NCBI RefSeq assembly: GCF_001894945.1
Contig: NZ_BCXE01000004.1
Location: 1-64,000, forward strand
Direction: 5' to 3'
Length of the DNA: 64,000 nt
Source: Rhodococcus ruber NBRC 15591
Lineage (GTDB): Bacteria > Actinomycetota > Actinomycetes > Mycobacteriales > Mycobacteriaceae
The notes under the pieces: model-generated
Told to the model about the DNA's origin: nothing
Database searches by the model: none
Seen by the model: the letters and a program-made list of their open reading frames with translations, nothing else
Made by a program: the position numbers and the translations under genes
Part shown: positions 40,306 through 48,573 of the stretch, piece after piece
Layout of the letters: every line of letters starts with the position of its first letter
Position numbering within the stretch: the first letter of the stretch is position 1

Positions 40306-41918
40306 CCGGCGACGCCGACTACCTCGCCATCGCGATCTGCGCGGCGGTGATCTCGCTGACCCTGTGGGTCACGTTCGCCGTGTCCCGGCGGGCCCGCAGC
40401 GCCGACGGGTTCTTCGCCGCCGGCCGCTCGATCTCGAGCTGGCAGAACGGTTTCGCGATCGCCGGTGAATTTATCTCGGCCGGAAGCTTTCTCGGCACCA
40501 CCGGCCTGATCTTCTACAAGGGCGTCGACGGTGCGGTCATCCTCTGCACCTCGGTGGTCTCGTTCCTGCCCGTGCTGTTCCTGCTCGCGGAGAAGATGCG
40601 CAACGTGGGCAAGTACACCCTCGCCGATGTGCTCGTGTTCCGCACCGAGGCACGCAGTGTGCGAATCGTCGTGGCACTGAGCACCATCGCCACCGGCACC
40701 TTCGTGTTGCTCGCGCAACTCGTCGCGGCCGGGGTGCTGCTCGAGTCGGTCTCCGGCATCCCGTTCTGGCTGTCCGTCATCGTCGCCGGCACCCTCATGG
40801 GCATCTACGTCTTCGTCGGCGGCATGCTCGCCACCACGTGGGTGCAGGTCATCAAGTCCACGATCCTGTCGGTCCTCGCCGTCGCGGTCGGCCTGGGCAT
40901 CCTCGCGCAGTTCGGGTTCAGCTTCCCGAAGGTCCTCGACACCGCGACCGACCACGCGGTCGCGGGCGAAGCCGTCCTGTCCCCCGGCCTGATCTTCGGG
41001 CAGACCAGCGCGCTGAACCTCGTGTCGTACTCGCTGGCGTTCGCGCTCGGCACCGCGGGCATGGCGCACATCCTGATCCGCTTCTTCACCGTCCCCGAGG
41101 CGAGCACCGCCCGGCGCTCGCTGGGCTGGACCGTCGCGCTGTGCAGCATGTTCTACCTCGTCGTCATCGTCATGGGCTTCGGCGCCGCCGCCCTGCTGGG
41201 CGACGAGGGCGCCGATCGGGTCGGCGCCGGGGGCAACCTCGCGGCGCCCGTGCTCGTCACCGAACTCGGTGGCGGCGTGGGCACGATCGGCGGCTCGATC
41301 GCCCTCGCGATGGTCGCGGCGGTCGCCTTCGCGAGCATCGTCGCCGTCGTCGCCGGCGTGGTGATCTCCGCCGCGGGCACCTTCGCCCGCGACATCTGGC
41401 CGGCGCTGACCCGCACGCCGCCGGTGGACGAACTCGACGTCGCGGCGCGCACACGCGAGGAGAACGCGCAGGCCCGCGTCGCCCGGTTCGGTGCCGTCGC
41501 ATTCAGCGTCGTCGCAATAGTGCTGACCATGCTGATCGGTGACGACACCAACATCACCTACTTCATGGGCATGGCGTTCATGGTGGCCGGCAGCGCCCAC
41601 CTGCCGTCGCTGGTGCTCAGCCTGAACTGGCGGCGCTTCAACAGCACCGGCGCCGTGTGGGGAATCCTCACCGGCCTGATCTCGACCGTCGTCAGTCTCA
41701 TGTTCACCGAGGCGCTGTGGCTCGGCAGCGGACCGGCCCCCCTGACGATCCAGCTGCCGGTGATCGTCACCATGCCGCTCGGCCTGGCCGCGTGCGTCGT
41801 CGGCTCACTCGTGGCCGAGAATCGGCGCGGACGCTCCGCACACGAGGACGAGAAGTTCGCGGAGATGCTCGTGCGCGCCGAGACCGGCATCGGGGCGGAG
41901 GTCGCGACCGCCCACTGA
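40302..41918 (+). CDS. Sodium:solute symporter (ActP/monocarboxylate type)
   Basis: A 538-residue SSS-family protein with about 13 membrane segments: RSADGFFAAGRSISSWQNGFAIAGEFISAGSFLGTTGLIFYKG is the ActP-like sodium-site region, with GTAGMAHILIRFFTVPEASTARRSLGW further on. Members take up acetate, pyruvate and other short acids. Its co-operon SnoaL gene and shared operator with the dehydrogenase operon suggest that it imports an acid used by that pathway. Confidence 0.9.
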   Translation: MTGDADYLAIAICAAVISLTLWVTFAVSRRARSADGFFAAGRSISSWQNGFAIAGEFISAGSFLGTTGLIFYKGVDGAVILCTSVVSFLPVLFLLAEKMRNVGKYTLADVLVFRTEARSVRIVVALSTIATGTFVLLAQLVAAGVLLESVSGIPFWLSVIVAGTLMGIYVFVGGMLATTWVQVIKSTILSVLAVAVGLGILAQFGFSFPKVLDTATDHAVAGEAVLSPGLIFGQTSALNLVSYSLAFALGTAGMAHILIRFFTVPEASTARRSLGWTVALCSMFYLVVIVMGFGAAALLGDEGADRVGAGGNLAAPVLVTELGGGVGTIGGSIALAMVAAVAFASIVAVVAGVVISAAGTFARDIWPALTRTPPVDELDVAARTREENAQARVARFGAVAFSVVAIVLTMLIGDDTNITYFMGMAFMVAGSAHLPSLVLSLNWRRFNSTGAVWGILTGLISTVVSLMFTEALWLGSGPAPLTIQLPVIVTMPLGLAACVVGSLVAENRRGRSAHEDEKFAEMLVRAETGIGAEVATAH

Positions 41919-41922
41919 CGAC

Positions 41923-41965
41923 GACGGGCACCCGCACCCGGGCGATGCGAGTGCGGGTGCCCGTC
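41923..41965. terminator. Strong bidirectional hairpin terminator
   Basis: GACGGGCACCCGCAC (41923-41937) and GTGCGGGTGCCCGTC (41951-41965) pair perfectly over 15 bases with a 13-base loop, five bases after the symporter stop and just before the convergent small gene. Confidence 0.8.
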
Positions 41966-41968
41966 ATG

Positions 41969-42157
41969 TCAGGGCAGGTCGAACAGCGTCGGATGGTCCT
42001 GCTGCGCCTGCTCCGCGAGCACCGCGCCGTGTCTCTCGCACATCTCGCGGGCGATGTGCTCGGGGCACGCGAGTTCGCGACCGATCTGCTCCCAGTCCCA
42101 CCCGGACGCGTGCAGTTCCCAGGCGACGCGGCCGTCTTCGTCCCAGAGTGCCGACAT
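41969..42157 (-). CDS. Small hypothetical protein
   Basis: A 62-residue, acidic, Trp-rich frame (ALWDEDGRVAWELHASGWDWEQIGRELACPEHIAREMCERHG). It has a small helix-turn-helix-like look (WEQIGRELACPEHIAREM), but no family is recognised. GGGAG lies 13 bases before the ATG, a weak ribosome site. It lies right after the hairpin that ends the symporter operon. Confidence 0.5.
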   Translation of the reverse strand: MSALWDEDGRVAWELHASGWDWEQIGRELACPEHIAREMCERHGAVLAEQAQQDHPTLFDLP

Positions 42158-42250
42158 GGGCCGATACTGCTCCCGGAAACCGCGAGCACCAAGGACATCC
42201 GACCGCGTGTCGCCGATCGCCGCGATTCGGCGGCGACCTCGCGCCCGAAA

Positions 42251-42288
42251 GTGCTTCCTGCGCGCGTCCTCACGCGCGCATCGAGCAC
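42251..42288. repeat. Dispersed hairpin repeat, copy 1
   Basis: GTGCT...TGCGCGCGT-CCTC-ACGCGCGCA...AGCAC folds into a perfect 9-base inner stem and a 5-base outer stem. A 38-base element at 62649-62686 has the same length, ends and shape, with about 29 of 38 positions identical. It could also end the DinB transcript. Confidence 0.55.
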
Positions 42289-42316
42289 CGCGGCGCGCGG
42301 CGCAGCGACGACTCGG

Positions 42317-42847
42317 CTACTCGAAGGTCATCCCCGCGTCGGCGCCCTGCTGCCTGGTGGTGTTCGCGCCGTCGAGGGATTCGCGGATGATGTCGGCGTG
42401 GCCGCTGTGGTGGGCGGTCTCCCGGATGATGTGCAGCAGCACCTTCCGGGCGCTCCACCACTGCCGCTCCGGGGCCCACGGCGCGGTCGGCAGCGGCACC
42501 GGCAGGTCGAGGTCCTCGAGGCCGGCGACGAACGCCTCCGTCTCCTTCGCGATCGCCTCGTACCGTTCGAGCAGTCCGGCGACCGTGTCGTCGTCGCGCA
42601 TGAAGTACTGCTCCATCGCGGACTCCATGTCGAACTCGGCGGTGTCGTCGAGTGTGCGGATGGTGTCGATCCAGTGCTGCTCGGTGGTCGCGACGTGCCT
42701 GAGCAGCCCACCGAGGGTCAGCTCGCTGACGGTGCTGCGGGTGCGGGCCTGCTCGTCGTCGAGGTCGCGGAGGGTGATCAGGAACGTCTTCCGCTGTTCG
42801 GCCAGGATGTCGAGGATGTCGGCGCGTTCTCCGGTCGGCTCGGTCAT
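42317..42847 (-). CDS. DinB-family protein (DUF664, possible mycothiol-dependent enzyme)
   Basis: A 176-residue four-helix-bundle protein: LTLGGLLRHVATTEQHWIDTIR, then WWSARKVLLHIIRETAHHSGHADIIRESLDG. The three His positions that bind a metal in DinB proteins are visible (RHVA, IRETAHHSGH). Actinobacterial members include mycothiol S-transferases. The ATG at 42847 is the family start; the longer frame upstream is not conserved. Confidence 0.88.
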   Translation of the reverse strand: MTEPTGERADILDILAEQRKTFLITLRDLDDEQARTRSTVSELTLGGLLRHVATTEQHWIDTIRTLDDTAEFDMESAMEQYFMRDDDTVAGLLERYEAIAKETEAFVAGLEDLDLPVPLPTAPWAPERQWWSARKVLLHIIRETAHHSGHADIIRESLDGANTTRQQGADAGMTFE

Positions 42848-42933
42848 CTCGTTTTCCGCCCTTCGTGAGATCGATTCTCCTGCTACGACGACGGTAGGCG
42901 GGAATGCGGACGAGTTCGGTCCTCGATCGGAAG

Positions 42934-43116
42934 TCAGGTGGCGAAGAAGACCGCGCCGGTCACCGGGACGAGGGTCAGGAACAGGACCGACAGGACGAAC
43001 AGCGTGATCGTCAGCTTCCGGTTCCATCCGCCACGGGTCCCGCTCGCGGCGAGCACGAAGAGCACGAATCCGATGCAGATGGACACGATGCCCACGATCA
43101 CAGGTGTCTCGATCAT
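42934..43116 (-). CDS. Small two-helix membrane protein
   Basis: A 60-residue frame with two clear hydrophobic segments (VIVGIVSICIGFVLFVLAAS and LTITLFVLSVLFLTLVPVTGAVFF) joined by a basic turn GTRGGWNRK. The amino-acid pattern is convincing for a membrane protein, but no family is recognised and the ribosome site is weak. Confidence 0.6.
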   Translation of the reverse strand: MIETPVIVGIVSICIGFVLFVLAASGTRGGWNRKLTITLFVLSVLFLTLVPVTGAVFFAT

Positions 43117-43197
43117 CTGTTCATCATCGCGGAGGGCCGCACCCGGCGCCGACGGGGGCGGCGCCGGGGACGGCGACGTCCCCGACGCCGGCCGCGC

Positions 43198-43338
43198 TCA
43201 GCCCGGGCAGTGGATGGTCACGTGGCCGCATCTGACGGACGGGCTCGCAGTGGCGGCGTTCGCGGCGCCTGCGGTACCGACGACGACGGCGAACAAGGTC
43301 GCGACGACCGCGACGGTGGTGCGGATCCGGGTCTTCAT
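43198..43338 (-). CDS. Tiny secreted peptide with two cysteines
   Basis: A 46-residue frame: MKTRIRTTVAVVATLFAVVVG starts a textbook Sec signal peptide, with an ANA cleavage site at 26-28, leaving an 18-residue mature peptide ending in HVTIHCPG with Cys37 and Cys44. AGGAG stands 6 bases before the ATG, so translation is well supported. Role unknown; a disulphide-bonded secreted peptide or a metal-binding peptide (His39, His43) is possible. Confidence 0.65.
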   Translation of the reverse strand: MKTRIRTTVAVVATLFAVVVGTAGAANAATASPSVRCGHVTIHCPG

Positions 43339-43482
43339 GGCAGTCTCCTGACGATGGTGCGGGACGGGGTTCGCCCATCGTCGGCCGCCGTCCGGAGCCG
43401 CGACAGGCACCCTGTGGTGCCGATGCGGCCACCCCGGATCGCCTGCGGAGCGCAGGACCACCCCGAGGCGGATCATGAAGCC

Positions 43483-43905
43483 ATGACGACCGCCCCTTCC
43501 GCGACGACCGTTGCGACCATCGCCGAGGCCGCCGAGCGCACCGGTCTGACCACCCACACCCTCCGCTATTACGAGCGCGACGGCCTCATGCTCCGCGAGA
43601 TCGGCCGTTCCTCCTCCGGCCACCGGCTCTACACCGAGGACGACCTCGCCTGGGTGGTGTTGCTGACCCGGCTGCGGGCGACGGGCATGCCGATCCGCGA
43701 GATCCGCGAGTACGCGGCCCTCTGCCGGGCCGGCAGCGGCAACGAACAGGACCGCCTCGCGCTGCTCCGCGCGCACCGGGCACGGGTGCTCACCCAGCTC
43801 GATCAGGTGACCGAGCACCTCGCCGCGATCGACGGCAAGATCGACATCTATCGCTCCCGGACGAGCGGCCTCGACGACGGACCGTGCGAGAGCGCTCGCG
43901 CTTGA
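43483..43905 (+). CDS. MerR-family transcriptional regulator
   Basis: A 140-residue MerR protein: TIAEAAERTGLTTHTLRYYERDGLMLREIGRSSSGHRLYTEDDLAWVVLLTRLRATGMPIREIREYAALCR is the full DNA-binding domain, followed by the dimer helix. There are no paired metal-site Cys residues, so it belongs to the aldehyde/oxidant-sensing type (AdhR/NmlR-like). The stop codon lies within the -35 element of the next gene's promoter. Confidence 0.9.
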   Translation: MTTAPSATTVATIAEAAERTGLTTHTLRYYERDGLMLREIGRSSSGHRLYTEDDLAWVVLLTRLRATGMPIREIREYAALCRAGSGNEQDRLALLRAHRARVLTQLDQVTEHLAAIDGKIDIYRSRTSGLDDGPCESARA

Positions 43906-43932
43906 CTTCGAGCGCGCTCGAAGGTCTTGACT
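43902..43932 (+). promoter_or_regulatory. MerR-type promoter of the aldo/keto reductase gene
   Basis: The -35-like TTGACT (43902-43907) and a second TTGACT at 43927-43932 as a -10 are separated by 19 bases. Between them is a perfect 18-base palindrome CTTCGAGCG-CGCTCGAAG (43906-43923). A long spacer spanned by a dyad is the MerR activator signature. Transcription would start about at the ATG, giving a nearly leaderless mRNA. Confidence 0.7.
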
Positions 43933-43939
43933 CGACGCC

Positions 43940-44959
43940 ATGACCACGAACAACACCTCTCGGCCCCCACTCGGCACCCGCACGCTCGGCACCGCGTCGC
44001 CGCTGACGGTCTCGGCGATGGGGCTCGGATGCATGGGCATGTCCGAGTTCTACGGCGCCGGGGACGAGGCCGATGCCGTCGCCACGATTCACCGGGCCCT
44101 CGAACTCGGCGTGACGTTGCTCGACACCGCCGACATGTACGGCCCGTTCACCAACGAGAAGCTCGTCGGCCGCGCCGTCGCGGATCGCCGCGACCGCGTG
44201 GTCCTCGCGACCAAGTTCGGCAACGAGCGCGCCGAGGACGGCACCCGCCTCGGCGTCAACGGCCGGCCCGAGTACGTCCGCACGGCCTGCGACGCGTCGC
44301 TCCGCCGCCTCGGCGTCGACCACATCGATCTCTACTACCAGCACCGTGTGGACAGGACCGTGCCGATCGAGGACACCGTCGGCGCGATGGCCGAACTGGT
44401 GCAGGCCGGGAAGGTCCGCCATCTGGGTCTGTCGGAGGCATCCGCGGAGACGATCCGCCGGGCCCACGCCGTCCACCCGATCACCGCGTTGCAGACCGAG
44501 TATTCGCTGTTCACCCGCGACATCGAGGACGAGATCCTGCCGACTCTGCGTGACCTCGGCATCGGGCTCGTGCCGTATTCGCCGCTCGGGCGCGGCATCC
44601 TGACGGGCGCGATCACGGCACCGTCCGATCTCGAGAGCTCGGATTCTCGCCGCACCGCCTATTTCCCGCGATTCCAGGGTGCGGCGCTGGAGGCGAACCT
44701 GGCGCTCGTGGCCGCCGTCCGCCGCCTGGCCCGGTCCGAGAACTGCACCCCTGGTCAGCTGGCACTGGCATGGGTCCTCGCTCAGGGTGACGACGTGGTC
44801 CCCATCCCCGGGACGAAGCGGGTGCGTTTCCTCGAGGAGAACATCGCGGCCGTGGACGTGTCGCTCACCGCGGAGGTGCTGGGCGCGATCGAGTCGGCGG
44901 TGCCCCGGGAGGCGGTCGCCGGGGCGCGCTACGGGGACATGTCCAGCATCGACGCGTGA
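43940..44959 (+). CDS. Aldo/keto reductase
   Basis: A 339-residue AKR of the YajO/IolS-like group: [16 protein letters not shown], then [21 protein letters not shown] holds the catalytic Asp and Tyr, the Lys is in [10 protein letters not shown] and the His in YYQHRVD. NADPH loop: [13 protein letters not shown] and [16 protein letters not shown]. It probably detoxifies aldehydes under control of the upstream MerR protein. Confidence 0.93.
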   Translation: MTTNNTSRPPLGTRTLGTASPLTVSAMGLGCMGMSEFYGAGDEADAVATIHRALELGVTLLDTADMYGPFTNEKLVGRAVADRRDRVVLATKFGNERAEDGTRLGVNGRPEYVRTACDASLRRLGVDHIDLYYQHRVDRTVPIEDTVGAMAELVQAGKVRHLGLSEASAETIRRAHAVHPITALQTEYSLFTRDIEDEILPTLRDLGIGLVPYSPLGRGILTGAITAPSDLESSDSRRTAYFPRFQGAALEANLALVAAVRRLARSENCTPGQLALAWVLAQGDDVVPIPGTKRVRFLEENIAAVDVSLTAEVLGAIESAVPREAVAGARYGDMSSIDA

Positions 44960-44965
44960 GCGACG

Positions 44966-44992
44966 CGTCGCCCGCCGGGGACGGGCGACGCC
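44966..44992 (+). terminator. Hairpin terminator after the aldo/keto reductase gene
   Basis: GCGTCGCCCG (44966-44975) and CGGGCGACGC (44983-44992) form a perfect 10-base stem with a CCGGGGA loop, seven bases after the stop. No U-tract. Confidence 0.65.
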
Positions 44993-45007
44993 CACGCCGA
45001 TCCTCCG

Positions 45008-45054
45008 TGCAAGCGATTACATCCACCCTTGACAAAGCGATGTAACCGCTTGCA
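45008..45054 (+). promoter_or_regulatory. Paired LacI-type operators flanking a TTGACA -35 box
   Basis: TGCAAGCGATTACA (45008-45021) and TGTAACCGCTTGCA (45041-45054) each fit the LacI-family consensus TGnAAnCGnTTnCA and are inverted copies of each other. Their centres are 33 bases apart, about three helical turns. TTGACA lies between them at 45029-45034. This is almost surely an autoregulated promoter of the LacI gene and the genes downstream. Confidence 0.8.
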
Positions 45055-45086
45055 CAGTGGGGGGACCCCACCCCGGAGGAGGACCC

Positions 45087-46082
45087 ATGGCGACGCTTCG
45101 CGAGGTCGCGGCGCGCGCCGGCGTCTCGACCGCCACGGTCTCCCGTGTGTTCTCCCGGCCGGAAGCGGTCAGTCCCGACACCCGCGCGAAGGTGTTCGCC
45201 GCGGCAGAGGCACTGTCCTTCACCCCGAATCCCACCGCCCGCTCGCTCGCCCTCGGCCGCACCCACAACCTGGGCTTCCTCGTCCCCGACATCCGCAATC
45301 CCGTGTTCGGTCCCGCCGTCGAAACCGCGCAGGACCGGGCGCGCAAGCGCGGCTACTCCCTCTTCGTCGCGGCGGGCGAAGGCCGGTCCGCCGACGAACT
45401 CGACCTCGTCCGGGCGATCGCCCGGCAGGTCGACGGACTGGTGCTCATCGCCCCCCGCATGTCCGACGCCGACCTCGAGGATCTCGCACGGGTCACCCCC
45501 GTCGTGCTGGTCAACCACACCTGCGGGCAGCTGCCCGCCGTGTTGCTGACCTCCGACGACGGCATGTCCCAGGCGGTGGACCACCTCGCCGACGCCGGGC
45601 ACACCGCCGTCACATACCTCGGCGGTCCCGACTACTGGCTCGCCCAGCGGCGGCGCCTGACCGCCTTCACCACGGCCTGCGCCGCCCGGGGCATCACCGG
45701 CACGGTGCTCGGCCCCCTCGAGCCCGACTTCGTCGCCGCGGGCCGGAACGCGGCCGACGAACTGGTCGACGCCGGCACGACGGCCGTCGTCGCGTACAAC
45801 GATCAGGCCGCCGTCGGCCTCATGCAGGGCTTCGCCGAGCACGGACTGCGCGCGGGCCGCGACTACTCGGTCGTCGGATTCGACGACTCGTGGCTCTGCG
45901 AGATGACCTCGCCGCCGCTGACCACCGTGCATCTGGCATTCGACGAGGCCGGTGTGGCGGCCATCGATCTGCTGTGCGACGTACTCGACGGAAAGACCAC
46001 ACCGGACGCCGGACCCGTGGAACTCGGCACCCACCTCGTCGTGCGTTCGAGCACCGTGACCGCCGGCCTGCCCGTCGGCTGA
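45087..46082 (+). CDS. LacI-family transcriptional regulator
   Basis: A 331-residue LacI protein: ATLREVAARAGVSTATVSRVFSRPEAVSPDTRAKVFAAAEALSFTPNPTARSLALGRT is the DNA-binding and hinge region, then a periplasmic-binding-type effector domain (LGFLVPDIRNPVFGPAVETAQ; SVVGFDDSWLCEMTSPPLTTVH). The ATG at 45087 follows GGAGGAGG. It heads the aroQ-dehydratase cluster, so quinate, shikimate or a downstream acid is the likely inducer. Confidence 0.93.
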   Translation: MATLREVAARAGVSTATVSRVFSRPEAVSPDTRAKVFAAAEALSFTPNPTARSLALGRTHNLGFLVPDIRNPVFGPAVETAQDRARKRGYSLFVAAGEGRSADELDLVRAIARQVDGLVLIAPRMSDADLEDLARVTPVVLVNHTCGQLPAVLLTSDDGMSQAVDHLADAGHTAVTYLGGPDYWLAQRRRLTAFTTACAARGITGTVLGPLEPDFVAAGRNAADELVDAGTTAVVAYNDQAAVGLMQGFAEHGLRAGRDYSVVGFDDSWLCEMTSPPLTTVHLAFDEAGVAAIDLLCDVLDGKTTPDAGPVELGTHLVVRSSTVTAGLPVG

Positions 46083-46137
46083 CAGACCGTTTCGGGGCAC
46101 TGCCTCGGAATTCGAAGAAAGCGAAGGAGATTCGTTC

Positions 46138-46596
46138 ATGACCTCGGTGCTCGTACTCAACGGCCCCAACCTCAATCTGCTCGGCACCCGCGAGCCCGGT
46201 GTGTACGGCGCGCAGACCCTCGAGGACGTGGAGACCCTGTGCCGCAACGTCGGCAAGGAACTCGGCGTCGACATCGACTTCCGGCAGTCCAACCACGAAG
46301 GCGTCCTGATCGATGCGCTCCACGACGCGGGCGCCGCGGTCGCCCGCGGGGAATCCCTGGGCGTGGTGTTCAACGCGGGTGCCTACACGCACACCTCGGT
46401 GGCCCTGCACGATGCGATCAAGGGCGCGCACGTGCCGCTCATCGAGGTGCACATCTCCAACGTTTATGCCCGCGAGGAGTTCCGCCACCACTCCTACATC
46501 TCCCCGGTCGCCTCCGGGATCATCGTCGGCCTCGGCGTCGCCGGCTACGAATGGGCGCTGCGCGCACTCGTCGCCCAGCGCACGACGCAGGCGTAA
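46138..46596 (+). CDS. aroQ: Type II 3-dehydroquinate dehydratase
   Basis: A 152-residue type II dehydroquinase: VLVLNGPNLNLLGTREPGVYG (with the catalytic Tyr and the flexible loop Arg), FRQSNHEGVLIDALHDA, VFNAGAYTHTSVALHDAI and IEVHISNVYAREEFRHHSYISPVASGIIVGLG, all catalytic blocks intact. GAAGGAG precedes the ATG. It dehydrates 3-dehydroquinate to 3-dehydroshikimate; next to a dehydroshikimate dehydratase and a LacI gene it is more likely the catabolic (quinate) than the biosynthetic copy. Confidence 0.95.
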   Translation: MTSVLVLNGPNLNLLGTREPGVYGAQTLEDVETLCRNVGKELGVDIDFRQSNHEGVLIDALHDAGAAVARGESLGVVFNAGAYTHTSVALHDAIKGAHVPLIEVHISNVYAREEFRHHSYISPVASGIIVGLGVAGYEWALRALVAQRTTQA

Positions 46597-46737
46597 CCGG
46601 CGCCGTCACCGACCCCTCGCGCGCGTGACCCGCAGCGAGCCGTCCGAACCGATACCGCCGCGGCGAACCCGCCCCGGCGTACCGGTCCCCGATTCCGCGG
46701 TCGCCCGCCCAGGCGGCCGTCGTGGAGGAGCCCGACC

Positions 46738-48567
46738 ATGACCCATCCCCGTCCTGGAACCAAGCGCGCCAAGGCAATTGCCACGGTGTGCCTGTCCGGC
46801 ACCCTCGAGGACAAGCTCGTCGCCGCCGCCCACGCCGGCTTCGACGACATCGAACTGTTCGAACCCGACCTGCTCGGCTCCCCGCTCACGCCCGCGGGAG
46901 TGCGCGAGCGCTGCGCCGAGCTCGGGTTGAGCATCCCGCTGTATCAGCCCTTCCGCGACTTCGAGGCCGTCCCGGCCGAGATCCACGCCCGCAACATGCG
47001 CCGCGCGCGGCACAAGTTCGACGTGATGGAACAACTCGGCACCGACCTCGTGCTGGTGTGCTCGTCGGTCTCGCCGCACACCGTCGACGACGTCGACCTC
47101 GCCGCCGCGCAGCTGCGGGAACTGGCGGATGCGGCGGCGCAGCGCGGTTTGCGGATCGCCTTCGAGGCCCTGGCGTGGGGCCGCCACGTGAACACCTGGC
47201 AGCGCTCGTGGGAGATCGTGCGCCGGGCCGACCATCCGGCCCTCGGCCTGTGTCTCGACAGCTTCCACATCTTCTCCCGCACCAAGGACGTCGCCGGCAT
47301 CGCGGACATCCCGGGCGAGAAGATCTTCTTCCTGCAACTCTCCGACGCACCGGAGATGGACATGAACGTCCTGCAGTGGAGTCGCCACTACCGGGTGTTC
47401 CCGGGCGAGGGCGAGTTCGATCTCGCCGGGCTCGTCGGGCACGTCCTCGCGGCCGGTTACACCGGTCCGCTCTCGCTCGAGGTGTTCAACGACGTGTTCC
47501 GCCAGTCGGCGCCGGTGCCGACGGCGACCGACGCGATGCGCTCGCTGCTCGATCTGGAACTGCGTCTCGACGGTGACCCCGACCCGGTGCAGGTGCGTGG
47601 GCACGCGTTCACGGAGATCGGCACCCCGCCCACCGCCGCGGAGCCGGTCCGTGCGGCTCTCGCCTCGCTCGGCTTCACCCACTCGGGCCGGCATCACAGC
47701 AAGCCGGTGGAGCTGTGGGAGCAGGGGGACGCGCGGGTGCTGGTGAACACCTCGAACCCCGCCCACAGCGCGGCCGAGGGCGCGGCCGTCACGGCTCTGG
47801 GGATCGAGGTCGCGGACGTCGGCGCCGTCACCCGGCACGCCCACGAGCTGCTGGCACCGCAGCTGGCACGGGTCGTCGGCCCCGGAGAGGCACCGCTGTC
47901 CGCGGTGGTCTCCCCGGACGGCACCGCCCTGTTCCTGTCGTCCGGAGACCACGGTACCGCCGATTGGCGCAACGACTTCCGTCCCACCGGTACGACGCCG
48001 TCGACGGCGGTGGGCGTGCGGTGCACCGAGTACGTCGAGCTGACCCAGGCCTACGACCGCTTCGACGAGGCCACGCTGTTCTACCGCTCGGTGCTGGGCC
48101 TGACCGACGCCGAGTCCGCCGAATACGCGGGGCCGTTCGGCCTGGTGCGCAGCCGCGTCCTCGCCGCGGACGGCTTCGAGGTCGGCCTGGTCGCCCCCGT
48201 CCTCCGGCGCGGGGAATGGGCGCCGGGCGTGCGGCACCCCCAGCACATCGCGTTCGGCGTCGACGATGCAGTGGAATCTGCCCGCGCCCTGCGCGATTCG
48301 GGAGCGCCGGTGCTCGAGATCCCCCGCAACTACTACGACGATCTGGATGCGCGCCTGGCCCCGGATCCGGAACTACTTGCCGCCCTTCGGGAATACAACG
48401 TGCTCTACGACCGGGACGAGGACGGCGGCGAGCTGTTCCAGGTGTTCACCAAGGTCGTCAGCGCCCGGGTGTTCTTCGAACTGGTGCAGCGGCGCGGCGG
48501 CTACCGGGGTCACGGCACCGTCAACGCCCCGATCCGCATGGCCGCGCATGCGGCCGCGCGACGCTGA
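46738..48567 (+). CDS. 3-Dehydroshikimate dehydratase, sugar-phosphate-isomerase/HPPD-like fusion (QuiC type)
   Basis: A 609-residue two-domain protein. Residues 1-275 are a xylose-isomerase-like TIM barrel (ATVCLSGTLEDKLVAAAHAGFDDIELFEPDL; GLCLDSFHIFSRTKD; ISLEVFND-type end at LSLEVFNDVFRQ); residues 290-609 are a 4-hydroxyphenylpyruvate-dioxygenase-like vicinal-oxygen-chelate domain (YVELTQAYDRFDEATLFYRSVLGL; HIAFGVDDAVESARAL; ELFQVFTKV). This layout is that of the bacterial QuiC1/AsbF-HPPD fusion making protocatechuate from 3-dehydroshikimate. GGAGGAG precedes the ATG. Confidence 0.9.
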   Translation: MTHPRPGTKRAKAIATVCLSGTLEDKLVAAAHAGFDDIELFEPDLLGSPLTPAGVRERCAELGLSIPLYQPFRDFEAVPAEIHARNMRRARHKFDVMEQLGTDLVLVCSSVSPHTVDDVDLAAAQLRELADAAAQRGLRIAFEALAWGRHVNTWQRSWEIVRRADHPALGLCLDSFHIFSRTKDVAGIADIPGEKIFFLQLSDAPEMDMNVLQWSRHYRVFPGEGEFDLAGLVGHVLAAGYTGPLSLEVFNDVFRQSAPVPTATDAMRSLLDLELRLDGDPDPVQVRGHAFTEIGTPPTAAEPVRAALASLGFTHSGRHHSKPVELWEQGDARVLVNTSNPAHSAAEGAAVTALGIEVADVGAVTRHAHELLAPQLARVVGPGEAPLSAVVSPDGTALFLSSGDHGTADWRNDFRPTGTTPSTAVGVRCTEYVELTQAYDRFDEATLFYRSVLGLTDAESAEYAGPFGLVRSRVLAADGFEVGLVAPVLRRGEWAPGVRHPQHIAFGVDDAVESARALRDSGAPVLEIPRNYYDDLDARLAPDPELLAALREYNVLYDRDEDGGELFQVFTKVVSARVFFELVQRRGGYRGHGTVNAPIRMAAHAAARR

Positions 48568-48573
48568 CCGCCG

